Source: Geomonas oryzae (GTDB taxonomy: Bacteria; Desulfobacterota; Desulfuromonadia; Geobacterales; Geobacteraceae). From it: DNA of 64,000 bases. Under the pieces are notes generated by a model that saw nothing but the letters and a program-made list of their open reading frames with translations, did not search any database and was not told the origin of the DNA. The position numbers and the translations under genes were made by a program. Positions 28,014 to 36,467 of this stretch are shown in pieces. The stretch covers positions 124,001-188,000 of the forward strand of contig NZ_RAHW01000004.1 of NCBI RefSeq assembly GCF_004117875.1. The letters are read 5' to 3'. Each line of letters opens with the position of its first letter. The stretch's first letter is position 1.

Positions 28014-29291
28014 TTACCTCATTCTTTCGAGTACCTTGCCCTTCTCTTTGGCGTACTCCTCGGCGCTCAGCGCCCCCCTGTCGAACTTGTTCTTGAGCGC
28101 CTTCAGCTCGTCCTCCGCACCGGGTTGCGTCTTCGCGCCCGCACCCTTTTGCCCCCGCTCCTTCAAGCGGCTCGCTTCGCTCTTGATGTCGACTAAGTCC
28201 ATCTTCAGCTCGGCGTTGCCGTACCAGTGGGTGTATGAGGGATTCTGGTGGTAGGCCCCCTTCACGGTGCGGGCGTAGTCGTACTTCTTCATCTTGAAGA
28301 AGAGGCGCTCGATGTGGGAGGTGTCCTCGTAGAGCATCTGGCTGTCGGTCACCAGGCGCGGACCGCTCAACGGGTGCGGCGGCCGGTTTTCCGGCATGGG
28401 GTCGAGGAGCCCACGGTCGTTCAGGTCCCAGATGATGTGCTCCGCCTCCTTCAGGATGGCGAGGCTTTGGCTGCGCACGAGGTCGCCGCGCTCGAGTTCG
28501 CGTTTGGCGAAGGTAGGCGCATGGCAGGCGCTGCAGATGTTCAGCATCTCCTTGCGTGCCGGTTCGGCCTTGGCGGCGGGATAGGGGACGCCGCCCGAGT
28601 TCATGGTGATGCCGATGGAGACGTTGTGGGTCCCCTTGGGCATGTGGCAGGTCTGGCAGTCCGGCCCCGCCTTAGCGCCCGCACTCACGTTCAGCGTGCC
28701 GTGCAGCGAGGTCTGCCACATCTCCCATTGCGGGTGGTCCGGCCCCATGTGGCACTTCGCACAGGAGTTCGGATCACGCACGATCTTAAGGTCGGTCATG
28801 TGTTTGGAGTGGCAGGAATCGCAGGCGTCCTCGACGCTGTGGCAGTAGTTGCAGCCGATCTCCCCCATCTCCGGGGACTGTTTCAAAAAGCGCGCGCACT
28901 GCACGTCCGAGCGCGGCATCTCGTCGCCCGGCTGGTGGCAGAAGCGGCACTCGTCCTTCTTGCGGTCGGGAAGCCCCCTGGTGCATCCCCACCCGGAGTG
29001 GAGCCCCATGCCGTGCCTGCTTAAGCGATGCTCCTCGTACGCCTTCTTGTGACAGGGGGCGCAGACCTTCATGCCGACCTTCGCCTCGCCCCTCACGATC
29101 TTGTCGTGGTCGCTGCCGTGGCACTTCTCGCACCCGACACCGGCTTTGGCGTGCGCGCTTCCCTGCCACTGGGCCACCGCGGCCGGGGTCTTCTCGGTGT
29201 GGCAGGGGATGCAGGGTTCGGCGGCGCCCGACAGACGGGGTGCCATGAGTGCGGCGAGAACGGTCGCCGTCAGGACTGCTCGGTTCATCAT
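28014..29291 (-). CDS. Exported nine-heme cytochrome c (HAO-like) with SHOCT-like tail
   Basis: The 425-aa protein has a signal peptide (1-23) and nine CxxCH motifs (CIPCH, CEKCH, CAPCH, CRFCH, CNYCH, CDSCH, CAKCH, CQTCH, CSACH). The C-terminal part of the heme region (GAYHQNPSYTHWYGNAELKM) recalls hydroxylamine oxidoreductase-family cytochromes, in which a tyrosine in this area forms a crosslink in true HAO. The last ~35 residues (EDELKALKNKFDRGALSAEEY) look like a SHOCT domain, rare on a cytochrome. Its start overlaps the stop of the lipoprotein gene (ATGA), so the two are translationally coupled. It probably works in the periplasm in electron transfer; enzyme activity is undetermined. Confidence 0.9.
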   Translation of the reverse strand: MMNRAVLTATVLAALMAPRLSGAAEPCIPCHTEKTPAAVAQWQGSAHAKAGVGCEKCHGSDHDKIVRGEAKVGMKVCAPCHKKAYEEHRLSRHGMGLHSGWGCTRGLPDRKKDECRFCHQPGDEMPRSDVQCARFLKQSPEMGEIGCNYCHSVEDACDSCHSKHMTDLKIVRDPNSCAKCHMGPDHPQWEMWQTSLHGTLNVSAGAKAGPDCQTCHMPKGTHNVSIGITMNSGGVPYPAAKAEPARKEMLNICSACHAPTFAKRELERGDLVRSQSLAILKEAEHIIWDLNDRGLLDPMPENRPPHPLSGPRLVTDSQMLYEDTSHIERLFFKMKKYDYARTVKGAYHQNPSYTHWYGNAELKMDLVDIKSEASRLKERGQKGAGAKTQPGAEDELKALKNKFDRGALSAEEYAKEKGKVLERMR

Positions 29292-30403
29292 TTGGTCTCC
29301 TTCTTAAGCTGTTCCAAGTACTCCGCGTCGGTGATGAGCCCCTGGCTGCGCAGGGCGCGCAGTTTGAGCGTCCGCTCCATGTTCTCTGCAAGGGGAGGCG
29401 GCGGTTCGTCCGCCAGTCCGGAGACGAGGTACAGCTGCTCTTTGTACATGACCAGTGCGCCCGTGCCGTCCGGCAGGAACATCCCTTTCGCGTCGGGGGG
29501 GAAGGTGGCGATTTCCTTGTTATGCAGGTAGAGGTGGCCGCCGAGGAGGAGATAGTTCCCGGAGGGAGATAGGGAGGGCGCTCTTCCCGGGCCGTTCCAG
29601 GTCTCGAGGTCCTTCCCCGCCGGTAGGGAAACGCGGCGTCCCGGCGTTCCCCCCAGTATGAGCGACTCGCCGTCCGGGGCGTAGACCACCTTGCCTGCGC
29701 CAAGCGGCGCCTCGGCGATGCTTTTGCTGGAGCCCGTCGTCAGATTCCAGATGTTCACCTTCAGGTACGGGTTGAAAAGCGGCGGGTCCTTCACCGTCGT
29801 GTAGGCGATCTCGTCGCGGTACGGCGAAAGCGCCACGATCATCTGGTCGTAAAGCAGGGCTTCCGGGAGGCGCGCCACCTTGGGGCGCAGCGTAACGTCG
29901 CCCAGAGCCGTCATTTCCGGTTTCGCATCGCCGTCCCACCGGTAAAGGCGTGACGCCATCTGGGTCCCGAAGCTGAACTTCTTGACCATGAGTGCGCCGG
30001 CAAGCAACTCCTTTTCGGACCGCCAAGTGATGGACGTCACGCGTCCCTCGACCAGCGTCTCGGCCAAGATGTTCCCGGCGGTGTCGAGGATGCGGAGGAC
30101 GGTGCTTTCGGCCGGCGTCAGGGCGACCGCCAGCCTGTCCCCCGAGGGGGAGAAGCTGAGGAGCCTGACTCCCGTTCCCGCAACGGCTTTAACGTTTCCG
30201 TGCAGGTTGACGAGCCGCAGCGAACCGTGCTCGACGTACGCGACCGTGCCCTTCGCGCCGGCATCGAACGGGGAACCAGCATCGCAGTCGGTGATCTCCT
30301 GCACCTGAAAACGTTCGGGAACCTGCGCCGGCATGGTCGTGGCACAGCCGGTCAACGAACCGAAGGCGAGTGCGAGCAGCAGGGTGGACAGAGTTTTCTT
30401 CAT
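29288..30403 (-). CDS. Propeller-type lipoprotein with SHOCT-like tail
   Basis: The 371-aa protein has a lipoprotein signal with lipobox LTGC near residue 20, so it should be anchored to a membrane. The mature chain is rich in beta strands (VRLLSFSPSGDRLAV, VVYAPDGESLILGG, SLSPSGNYLLLGGHLYL), a TolB/WD40-like propeller pattern. The last 30 residues (LKLRALRSQGLITDAEYLEQL) form a SHOCT-like motif, matching the tail of the coupled cytochrome. GGAGGGTCCC precedes ATG 30403. A partnership with the cytochrome is inferred from overlap and shared tails. Confidence 0.78.
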   Translation of the reverse strand: MKKTLSTLLLALAFGSLTGCATTMPAQVPERFQVQEITDCDAGSPFDAGAKGTVAYVEHGSLRLVNLHGNVKAVAGTGVRLLSFSPSGDRLAVALTPAESTVLRILDTAGNILAETLVEGRVTSITWRSEKELLAGALMVKKFSFGTQMASRLYRWDGDAKPEMTALGDVTLRPKVARLPEALLYDQMIVALSPYRDEIAYTTVKDPPLFNPYLKVNIWNLTTGSSKSIAEAPLGAGKVVYAPDGESLILGGTPGRRVSLPAGKDLETWNGPGRAPSLSPSGNYLLLGGHLYLHNKEIATFPPDAKGMFLPDGTGALVMYKEQLYLVSGLADEPPPPLAENMERTLKLRALRSQGLITDAEYLEQLKKETK

Positions 30404-30588
30404 GGGACCCTCCGTTTGGCGAGGCGCCAGTGTACTCAATTTATCCCCGCAAAACAACACGCAAAGGCTGCGACGGCAGGGTCCCCGTGTATACTGGATT
30501 ACCGCCGAAGCCGCTGCTGAGCTCGCTTTAAGCCGCCTTCGGTGGAAGCAGGGCAAAAATGGGAATTTGACCAGGGACTGTGCGCTAG

Positions 30589-30703
30589 TCCCCTCTCCCC
30601 CCCGGGAGAGGGTGCCCGGAGGGCGGGTGAGGGCGTTGCCCCGAAGCGGGATGTCCCAACTGCCGACGCCCTCACCCTGACCCTCTCCCGGAGGGAGAGG
30701 GGA
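30589..30703. repeat. Full REP-like inverted element (CTCTCCC family)
   Basis: TCCCCTCTC at the left and GAGAGGGGA at the right are mirrored, with inner GGGTGAGGGCG and CGCCCTCACCC. Similar elements lie at 23671-23710 and 53807-53917. It sits in the 321-bp gap before the DUF503 gene, which holds no other gene. Confidence 0.75.
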
Positions 30704-30724
30704 TGTCGAAAAAGGAGCAACGCC

Positions 30725-31030
30725 ATGCACGTGGCCCTACTGCAAATGAGGCTTCTCCTCCCCAGCCGCACCCTGAAGGAAAAGCGCTCCATCGTGAAGA
30801 GCGTGCTGTCGCGGGCCCGCAACCGCTTCAACGTCGCCTGCTCCGAGAGCGCTCTGCACGACCAGCCCGCCGACGCGGAACTCTGCTTCGTCACCGTGGC
30901 GGCGAGCCCGACGCGCGCGAGGCAACTGCTGCAGGAACTGGAATCCTGGCTCGTTTCGGAGCGTCCGGACGTGGAGATAGGTCCTGCTCGAGGAGCTATA
31001 GGAAGATTGCGGACTTCCCCGCTGCCTTAA
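30725..31030 (+). CDS. DUF503 family protein
   Basis: The 101-aa protein has the DUF503 signature LKEKRSIVKSVLSRARNRFNVACSE (residues 18-42), a small alpha/beta family of unknown function often found near rbfA, infB or ribosome-related genes. Here it stands alone. AAAAGGAGC precedes the ATG. The chain ends with a variable tail. Confidence 0.88.
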   Translation: MHVALLQMRLLLPSRTLKEKRSIVKSVLSRARNRFNVACSESALHDQPADAELCFVTVAASPTRARQLLQELESWLVSERPDVEIGPARGAIGRLRTSPLP

Positions 31031-31081
31031 AATGTGTTAGCTTCCGCTTTTATTGAATCCGCTTTATCGGGGTGACCGGGC

Positions 31082-32293
31082 ATGGCGCAAGACGACCTGA
31101 ACAGACTGACCATCGACAAGAAACGCTATACTCCCGGCGGCACCGGAACCCGGCGCCCGCGCATCGTCGCCGCCGTGGTGCTCATCGCCCTTCTCCTGGG
31201 ACTTTGGACCTTCATTTCCAGGCGCAGCGTAGAGGTCGAGGTGGCCACCGTTTCCCTCATCTACCCTTCCCAGACCTTTTCCCTTTTGAACGCAAGCGGC
31301 TACGTGGTGGCGCAGCGGAAGGCGGCCGTTTCCTCCAAGGCGACCGGACGCCTCGAATGGCTCGGCGTGGAGGAGGGGAGCGTGGTGCGACAGGGACAGC
31401 TGCTCGCCCGCCTGGAGAACCGCGATGTCGCCGCGGCGAAAGGAGAGGCCTCGGCTGCCGTCTCCGCGGCGCAGGACAACCTGGAACAGGCCGGTGTCGA
31501 ACAAAAGGACGCCGCCAGGGCGCTTTCCCGCGCAAAAGAATTGATAGGCCAGGGGATCATCGCCCAGGCGGATTACGACACGGCCGAAGCCCGCTACCAG
31601 CGCGCCGTGGCAGCGGTGGCCGCGGCCCGCGCCAACGTGAGGCAGGCGCAAAGCGCCCTCAAGGGGGCCGACGCCTCCCTCGACTACACCCTGATCCGCG
31701 CCCCCTTCGACGGCGTGGTCCTCACCAAGAACGCCGACGTCGGCGACATAGTTTCGCCCCTTGCCGCCGCGGCCAACGCGAAGGCCGCCGTGGTCACCAT
31801 GGCCGACATGGGGTCCCTGCAGGTGGAGGCCGACGTCTCCGAGGCGAACCTCGCCAGGGTGAAGGTGGGGCAGCCGTGCGAGATCCTTTTAGACGCCCTT
31901 CCCGACGTCCGCTTCCGCGGCGCGCTCTACACCATCGTCCCGACCGCGGACCGCAGCAAGGGGAGCGTCATGGTGAAGGTCCGCTTCCTGGACAAGGACC
32001 CGCGCATCCTCCCGGAGATGAGCGCCAAGGTCGCCTTTTTGGAGCGCGAGCTGCGGCCGGGTGAGGGGACGCCGCGCGTGGGCCTTCCTCCCGCTGCCGT
32101 CCTGCACCGTGACGGCAAGGATTACGTCTTCAAGGTGGTGCGGGACCGGGCGCAGCTCACCCCGGTTGCGCTGGGGGGGAAGCTGGGCGACCTGGTGCAG
32201 GTCGACTCCGGCGTGAAAGCGGGAGACCGCATCGCCACGAAGCCCCTGGACAAGCTGCGCGACGGCAGCCGCGTGAAGACGGCGGAAAAGTAG
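31082..32293 (+). CDS. MacA-like periplasmic adaptor (HlyD/RND-type) subunit
   Basis: The 403-aa protein has a membrane helix (about 22-42), then a barrel-sandwich and long alpha-helical hairpin (about 75-200; VSAAQDNLEQAGVEQKDAARALSRAKELI) and a beta-barrel domain (LIRAPFDGVVLTKNADVGDIV). This is the membrane fusion protein layout of ABC-type tripartite exporters. It links the inner-membrane MacB-like pump to an outer-membrane channel. It is followed directly by the ATPase gene (1 bp gap) and two permeases. Confidence 0.88.
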   Translation: MAQDDLNRLTIDKKRYTPGGTGTRRPRIVAAVVLIALLLGLWTFISRRSVEVEVATVSLIYPSQTFSLLNASGYVVAQRKAAVSSKATGRLEWLGVEEGSVVRQGQLLARLENRDVAAAKGEASAAVSAAQDNLEQAGVEQKDAARALSRAKELIGQGIIAQADYDTAEARYQRAVAAVAAARANVRQAQSALKGADASLDYTLIRAPFDGVVLTKNADVGDIVSPLAAAANAKAAVVTMADMGSLQVEADVSEANLARVKVGQPCEILLDALPDVRFRGALYTIVPTADRSKGSVMVKVRFLDKDPRILPEMSAKVAFLERELRPGEGTPRVGLPPAAVLHRDGKDYVFKVVRDRAQLTPVALGGKLGDLVQVDSGVKAGDRIATKPLDKLRDGSRVKTAEK

Positions 32294-32294
32294 C

Positions 32295-32984
32295 ATGGAG
32301 CAAGCGACCGAGCCCATCGTCAGGATCAGGAACCTCTCCAAGTCCTACCGCCGCGGTACCCAGATCATCCCGGTCCTCTCCGGCATCAGCTTCGATATTG
32401 CGAGGGGCGAATTCGTCGCCCTCATGGGGCCGTCCGGCTCCGGCAAGAGCACGCTGTTGAACCTGATCGCGGGGATCGACAGTGCCGACGAGGGGGAGAT
32501 CGAGATAGGCGGCGTTGAGATCACCCGTCTCGGGGAGAGCGATCTAGCCCGCTGGCGCGCCGTCAGTGTCGGCTTCATTTTCCAGTTCTACAACCTGATC
32601 CCTGTCCTGACCGCCTTCGAGAACGTCGAACTCCCCCTTTTGCTCACCCACCTGAACCGGCGCGAGCGCCGCGAACACGTGGAGGCGGTGCTGAACGTGG
32701 TGGGGCTTGCCGACCGGATGGACCACTACCCCTCCCAGCTCTCCGGCGGACAGCAGCAGCGCGTCGCCATCGCCCGCGCCATCGTCACCGATCCTGAGAT
32801 CCTCGTGGCCGACGAGCCGACCGGGGACCTGGACCGCGCCTCCGCGGAAGAGATCCTGCAGCTCATGGACCGCCTGGTACACGAGTTCGGCAAGACCGTC
32901 ATCATGGTGACCCACGATCCCCGCGCCGCCGAGAAGGCCCATCTCGTAAGGCACCTGGAGAAGGGCGAACTGAGCGTGACCTAG
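32295..32984 (+). CDS. MacB/LolD-type ABC transporter ATPase
   Basis: The 229-aa protein contains Walker A GPSGSGKS (about 45-52), the LSGGQQQR signature, Walker [13 protein letters not shown] and the H-loop VTHD, as in MacB/LolD ATPases. It powers the exporter formed with the permeases at 32985 and 34286. It starts one base after the adaptor stop, and the next gene starts right after its TAG, a tightly packed operon. Confidence 0.95.
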   Translation: MEQATEPIVRIRNLSKSYRRGTQIIPVLSGISFDIARGEFVALMGPSGSGKSTLLNLIAGIDSADEGEIEIGGVEITRLGESDLARWRAVSVGFIFQFYNLIPVLTAFENVELPLLLTHLNRRERREHVEAVLNVVGLADRMDHYPSQLSGGQQQRVAIARAIVTDPEILVADEPTGDLDRASAEEILQLMDRLVHEFGKTVIMVTHDPRAAEKAHLVRHLEKGELSVT

Positions 32985-34151
32985 ATGGGCATTCCCTACT
33001 CCTACAGCTTCAGAAACCTCTGGACCCGGCGGCTCACCACGGTCCTCACCGCGAGCGGCATGGGGCTCGTCGTCTTCGTCTTCGCCGCGACGCTGATGCT
33101 CACCGAGGGGTTGCAAAAGACCCTGGTGCAGACCGGCTCGCCCGACAACGTCGTGCTTTTGCGCAAATCGTCCAATTCAGAGGTGCAAAGCGCGGTGGAA
33201 CGGGACCAGGCTGCGCTCCTGGAGAGCCAGCCTGAGGTCGCCGTGGGGGAGGACGGCGAGCCGCTTCTCGCCAAGGAACTCGTGGTTCTCATCAACCTGA
33301 AGAAACGGGTGACCGACACGCCGTCCAACGTCATCATCAGGGGGATCACCCCCGCCTCCCTCAAGCTGCGGCCGGCGGTCCGTCTGAAGGAAGGGCGTAT
33401 GCCTAGGCCCGGGTCGGCCGAGGTGGTGACCGGGGAGAGCGTGGCGCGCCGCTTCAAGGGGTGCGGACTGGGCGAGACGCTGCGTTTTGCCATGCGCGAC
33501 TGGCGCGTCGTTGGGGTGTTCGATGCCGGGGCGACCGGCTTCTCCTCGGAGATCTGGGGCGACCGCGACCAGATGATGCAGGCCTTCAGGCGGCCGGTGT
33601 ACTCCTCGATCATCTTCAGGCTGCGCGACACCACCTCTTTCGACGCCTACAAGGTGCGCGTGGAGGGGGACCCGCGCCTCACCGTAGAGGCGAAGCGGGA
33701 GACCCGGTACTACCTGGACCAGTCCGAGGCGATGGCGAAGTTTTTGCGCATCCTCGGGATGGTGCTCACCATCGTTTTCTCGATCGGGGCGGTGATCGGC
33801 GCCACCATCACCATGTACGCCGCGGTCGCCAACCGGGTGACCGAGATCGGCACCCTGAGGGCGCTCGGCTTCCAGAGGAAGAGCATCCTCTCCGCCTTCA
33901 TCATCGAATCTCTACTTTTGGGATTGTGCGGCGGCATCCTCGGCATCTTCGCGGCCTCGTTCATGCAGCTCATCACCATCTCCACCATGAACTGGGCCTC
34001 GTTCTCAGAGCTTGCCTTTTCCTTCACGCTCAACTTCGGCATCATCTGGAAGTCGCTTCTCTTTTCCGTCGTCATGGGGCTGGTGGGAGGTGCTCTCCCT
34101 GCTTTCCGGGCCTCGCGCATGAAGATAGTGGAGGCGCTCAGGGCGACATAA
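32985..34151 (+). CDS. FtsX-like ABC transporter permease (first)
   Basis: The 388-aa protein has an N-terminal transmembrane helix, a large extracytoplasmic region (about 60-260) and three C-terminal helices (about 265-385) in the MacB/FtsX arrangement. It begins immediately after the ATPase stop. With the second permease it probably forms a heterodimer that exports lipids, peptides or macrolide-type compounds; the cargo is unknown. Confidence 0.92.
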   Translation: MGIPYSYSFRNLWTRRLTTVLTASGMGLVVFVFAATLMLTEGLQKTLVQTGSPDNVVLLRKSSNSEVQSAVERDQAALLESQPEVAVGEDGEPLLAKELVVLINLKKRVTDTPSNVIIRGITPASLKLRPAVRLKEGRMPRPGSAEVVTGESVARRFKGCGLGETLRFAMRDWRVVGVFDAGATGFSSEIWGDRDQMMQAFRRPVYSSIIFRLRDTTSFDAYKVRVEGDPRLTVEAKRETRYYLDQSEAMAKFLRILGMVLTIVFSIGAVIGATITMYAAVANRVTEIGTLRALGFQRKSILSAFIIESLLLGLCGGILGIFAASFMQLITISTMNWASFSELAFSFTLNFGIIWKSLLFSVVMGLVGGALPAFRASRMKIVEALRAT

Positions 34152-34157
34152 AAGCAT

Positions 34158-34258
34158 CACCACAGAGGTCGCAGAGGTGCACGGAGGAACACAAAGGGAG
34201 AGGCTTGGACGATATGACCGTCTCTGTGTCCTCTGTGCTCCCCGGTGTCCTCTGTGGT
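34158..34258. repeat. Inverted repeat within the exporter operon
   Basis: CACCACAGAGG at the left is mirrored by CCTCTGTGG at the right, with internal GAGGTGCACGGAGG and CCTCTGTGCTC blocks. It separates two permease genes that otherwise would be nearly contiguous, and is a typical dispersed palindrome. Confidence 0.7.
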
Positions 34259-34285
34259 AAGGCTTTCGGTTTTCGAGAGGTTTTG

Positions 34286-35443
34286 ATGTTCATCCTGAAA
34301 TACATCCTCAGGAATCTTTTCCGGCACAGGCTCCGCTCCGTACTCACCATCGTCGGAGTGGCGGTGGCGGTGCTCGCCTACGGTCTTTTGACGACCCTGG
34401 TCGGCCTTTGGTATTCGGGCGCCGAGCATGCCTCGGACACGAGGCTCATCACCCGCAACGCCATCTCGCTCGTCTTCCCGCTCCCCATCTCCTACCTGGA
34501 GAGGATCCGCGGCGTGCCCGGGGTCACCACGGCCTCCTACGGCAACTGGTTCGGCGCCTACTACAAGGAGCAGAAGAACTTCTTCGCCAACTACGCCATC
34601 GAGCCGCGCAGCTACCTCGAGCTCTACCCCGAGTTCATCCTCCCCCCCAAGGAGAAAAACGACTTTCTCCTCGACCGCAAGGGGTGCATCGTCGGGGAGC
34701 GCCTGGCCCGGACCTACGGCTGGAAGGTGGGGGACCTGATCACCCTGAAAGGGACCATCTACCCGGGTGACTGGGAGTTCGTGCTGCGCGGCATTTACCA
34801 CGGCAAGGAGAAGGCGACCGAGGAGCGCATCTTCCTTTTCCACTGGAACTACCTGAACGAGACCATGCGCCGCAGCGTGCCCAGGCGCGCCGACCAGGTA
34901 GGCTACTTCGTCGTCGGCGTGAAGAGTCCGGGGCTTGCCCCCGACGTGGCGCTCGCCGTGGATTCCATGTTCAAGAATTCCCTGGCCGAGACCCTGACCG
35001 AGACGGAGAAGGCCTTCCATATGAGTTTCGTCTCGATGACCGAGGCGATCATGGTTGCGATCCAGATCGTCTCCTACATGGTGATCGCCATCATCATGGT
35101 GGTCGCGGCCAACACCATGGCCATGACGGCACGCGAAAGGATCGGCGAGTACGCGACCCTGAAGACGCTGGGGTTCAAGGGGGGACACCTGGCAGGGCTC
35201 ATCTTCGGGGAATCGGTCGCCATTTCCCTTTTGGGCGGGATCCTCGGTGTGGCGCTGACCTTCCCGGCCGCACACTGGATCGAAACCGAGCTAGCCCAGT
35301 ACTTCCCCTACTTCACCGTTTCGCCGAAGACCCTGCTCTTCGAGCTCTTGGCGGCGCTCACGGTAGGTGTCGTCTCCGGTATCTTCCCCACCTGGCGCGG
35401 TGCCACCATCCGCATCGCCGACGGCTTGAAGAGAATCGGGTGA
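34286..35443 (+). CDS. FtsX-like ABC transporter permease (second)
   Basis: The 385-aa protein has the same topology as its neighbour: an N-terminal helix, a large extracytoplasmic domain and three C-terminal helices, ending in FPTWRGATIRIADGLKRIG, as in permease partners of MacB-type ATPases. The start ATG 34286 follows GAGAGG. The frame is open further upstream, but that stretch belongs to the other permease and to the repeat. Confidence 0.92.
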   Translation: MFILKYILRNLFRHRLRSVLTIVGVAVAVLAYGLLTTLVGLWYSGAEHASDTRLITRNAISLVFPLPISYLERIRGVPGVTTASYGNWFGAYYKEQKNFFANYAIEPRSYLELYPEFILPPKEKNDFLLDRKGCIVGERLARTYGWKVGDLITLKGTIYPGDWEFVLRGIYHGKEKATEERIFLFHWNYLNETMRRSVPRRADQVGYFVVGVKSPGLAPDVALAVDSMFKNSLAETLTETEKAFHMSFVSMTEAIMVAIQIVSYMVIAIIMVVAANTMAMTARERIGEYATLKTLGFKGGHLAGLIFGESVAISLLGGILGVALTFPAAHWIETELAQYFPYFTVSPKTLLFELLAALTVGVVSGIFPTWRGATIRIADGLKRIG

Positions 35444-35451
35444 GATAATGG

Positions 35452-35490
35452 TACGGAAGGGGACTGGCTCCGCAGGTGCCTGTCCCCCTC
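35452..35490. repeat. Short GGTGCCTG-type repeat
   Basis: The CTGGCTCCGCAGGTGCCTG core is shared with the element at 8636-8745. It is followed at 35578-35612 by a TTTGCGTCTTTGCGTCTTTACG stretch that looks like part of another dispersed repeat. Confidence 0.5.
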
Positions 35491-35630
35491 GCGGTGATGC
35501 TGAAAAAACCAAGCTCTTGTATTTTCTATGAAAACCCAGTATAAGACCCCCCTGCCTTTGCTTTTCAACCACTCCTGTTTTGCTTTGCGTCTTTGCGTCT
35601 TTACGTGAGCGCTTTTGTCTGGAGGTTTTC

Positions 35631-36374
35631 TTGAAATTTCTCCGCATGCCTAAGGACCGCATCGTCTTGCTTTTGCTCGTGGTCTCCCTCGTCCTCTACC
35701 TGGCGGATTACTTCGCGTTCGGCCGCCTGCAGGAGATCGGCTTCGGGTTCATGTCCAACGTCGCTTTTCTGCCGGTCTACGTCCTCTTCGTCACCCTTAT
35801 GATCGAGCGGGTGCTGAAGGAGCGCGAACGCGAGGCGATGATCAAGAAGCTCAACATGGTGATCGGCATCTTTTTCAGCGAGGTGGGTACGCCGCTTTTA
35901 AAGGATCTGCAGGCCTTTTACCACGACGGAGAGGAGCTCTCCGGGCATCTCAGGGTCAACGTGCGCTGGAAGGAGGGTGATTACCGCTCCGCCCGCCTTT
36001 TCCTCGACACGCACGACGTCCGTCCCGATTCCCGCGTCGGCGACCTCGCCGCACTGAAAAGCTTCCTCGCCGAGAAGAAGGGGGTGATGCTGTCCCTCAT
36101 GGAGAACCCGAACCTCCTCGAGCACGATTCCTTCACCGACCTCCTCTGGGCCGTTTTCCACCTGATCGAAGAACTCCAGGCGCGTCATTCTCTCTCCGGT
36201 CTGCCGGCAAGCGACATGGAGCACCTAAGCTGCGACATGAAACGCGCCCACACCTACCTGCTCATCGAGTGGCTTTCCTACATGGCGCACTTGCAGAAGG
36301 ACTACCCATACCTCTTTTCGCTGGCGGTCCGCATGAACCCGATGAACCCCGAGGCGCGCGCCGAGGTCTCCTAG
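35631..36374 (+). CDS. Conserved hypothetical protein with two N-terminal membrane helices
   Basis: The 247-aa protein has two hydrophobic segments (about 9-25 and 40-60; IVLLLLVVSLVLYLADYFAF, VAFLPVYVLFVTLMI), then a charged, mainly helical cytoplasmic part. I recognise no domain. The start is TTG at 35631, five bases after GGAGG; an ATG at 35646 is possible. It stands between the exporter operon and pheA, with its own apparent transcription unit. Confidence 0.7.
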   Translation: MKFLRMPKDRIVLLLLVVSLVLYLADYFAFGRLQEIGFGFMSNVAFLPVYVLFVTLMIERVLKEREREAMIKKLNMVIGIFFSEVGTPLLKDLQAFYHDGEELSGHLRVNVRWKEGDYRSARLFLDTHDVRPDSRVGDLAALKSFLAEKKGVMLSLMENPNLLEHDSFTDLLWAVFHLIEELQARHSLSGLPASDMEHLSCDMKRAHTYLLIEWLSYMAHLQKDYPYLFSLAVRMNPMNPEARAEVS

Positions 36375-36393
36375 TAAACAGAAAAAAGTTGCA

Positions 36394-36434
36394 TCTTTGC
36401 GGCGGGTATCTTATAAGTATCAGCTCCGCAAAGA
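36394..36434 (+). promoter_or_regulatory. Leader hairpin before pheA
   Basis: TCTTTGCGG (36394-36402) pairs with CCGCAAAGA (36426-36434). There is no U-run, so it is not a plain terminator; it may be a leader structure controlling the aromatic operon. Confidence 0.3.
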
Positions 36435-36467
36435 GCCACCATCCCTCCTGAAAGGCGACCCAAAGCT

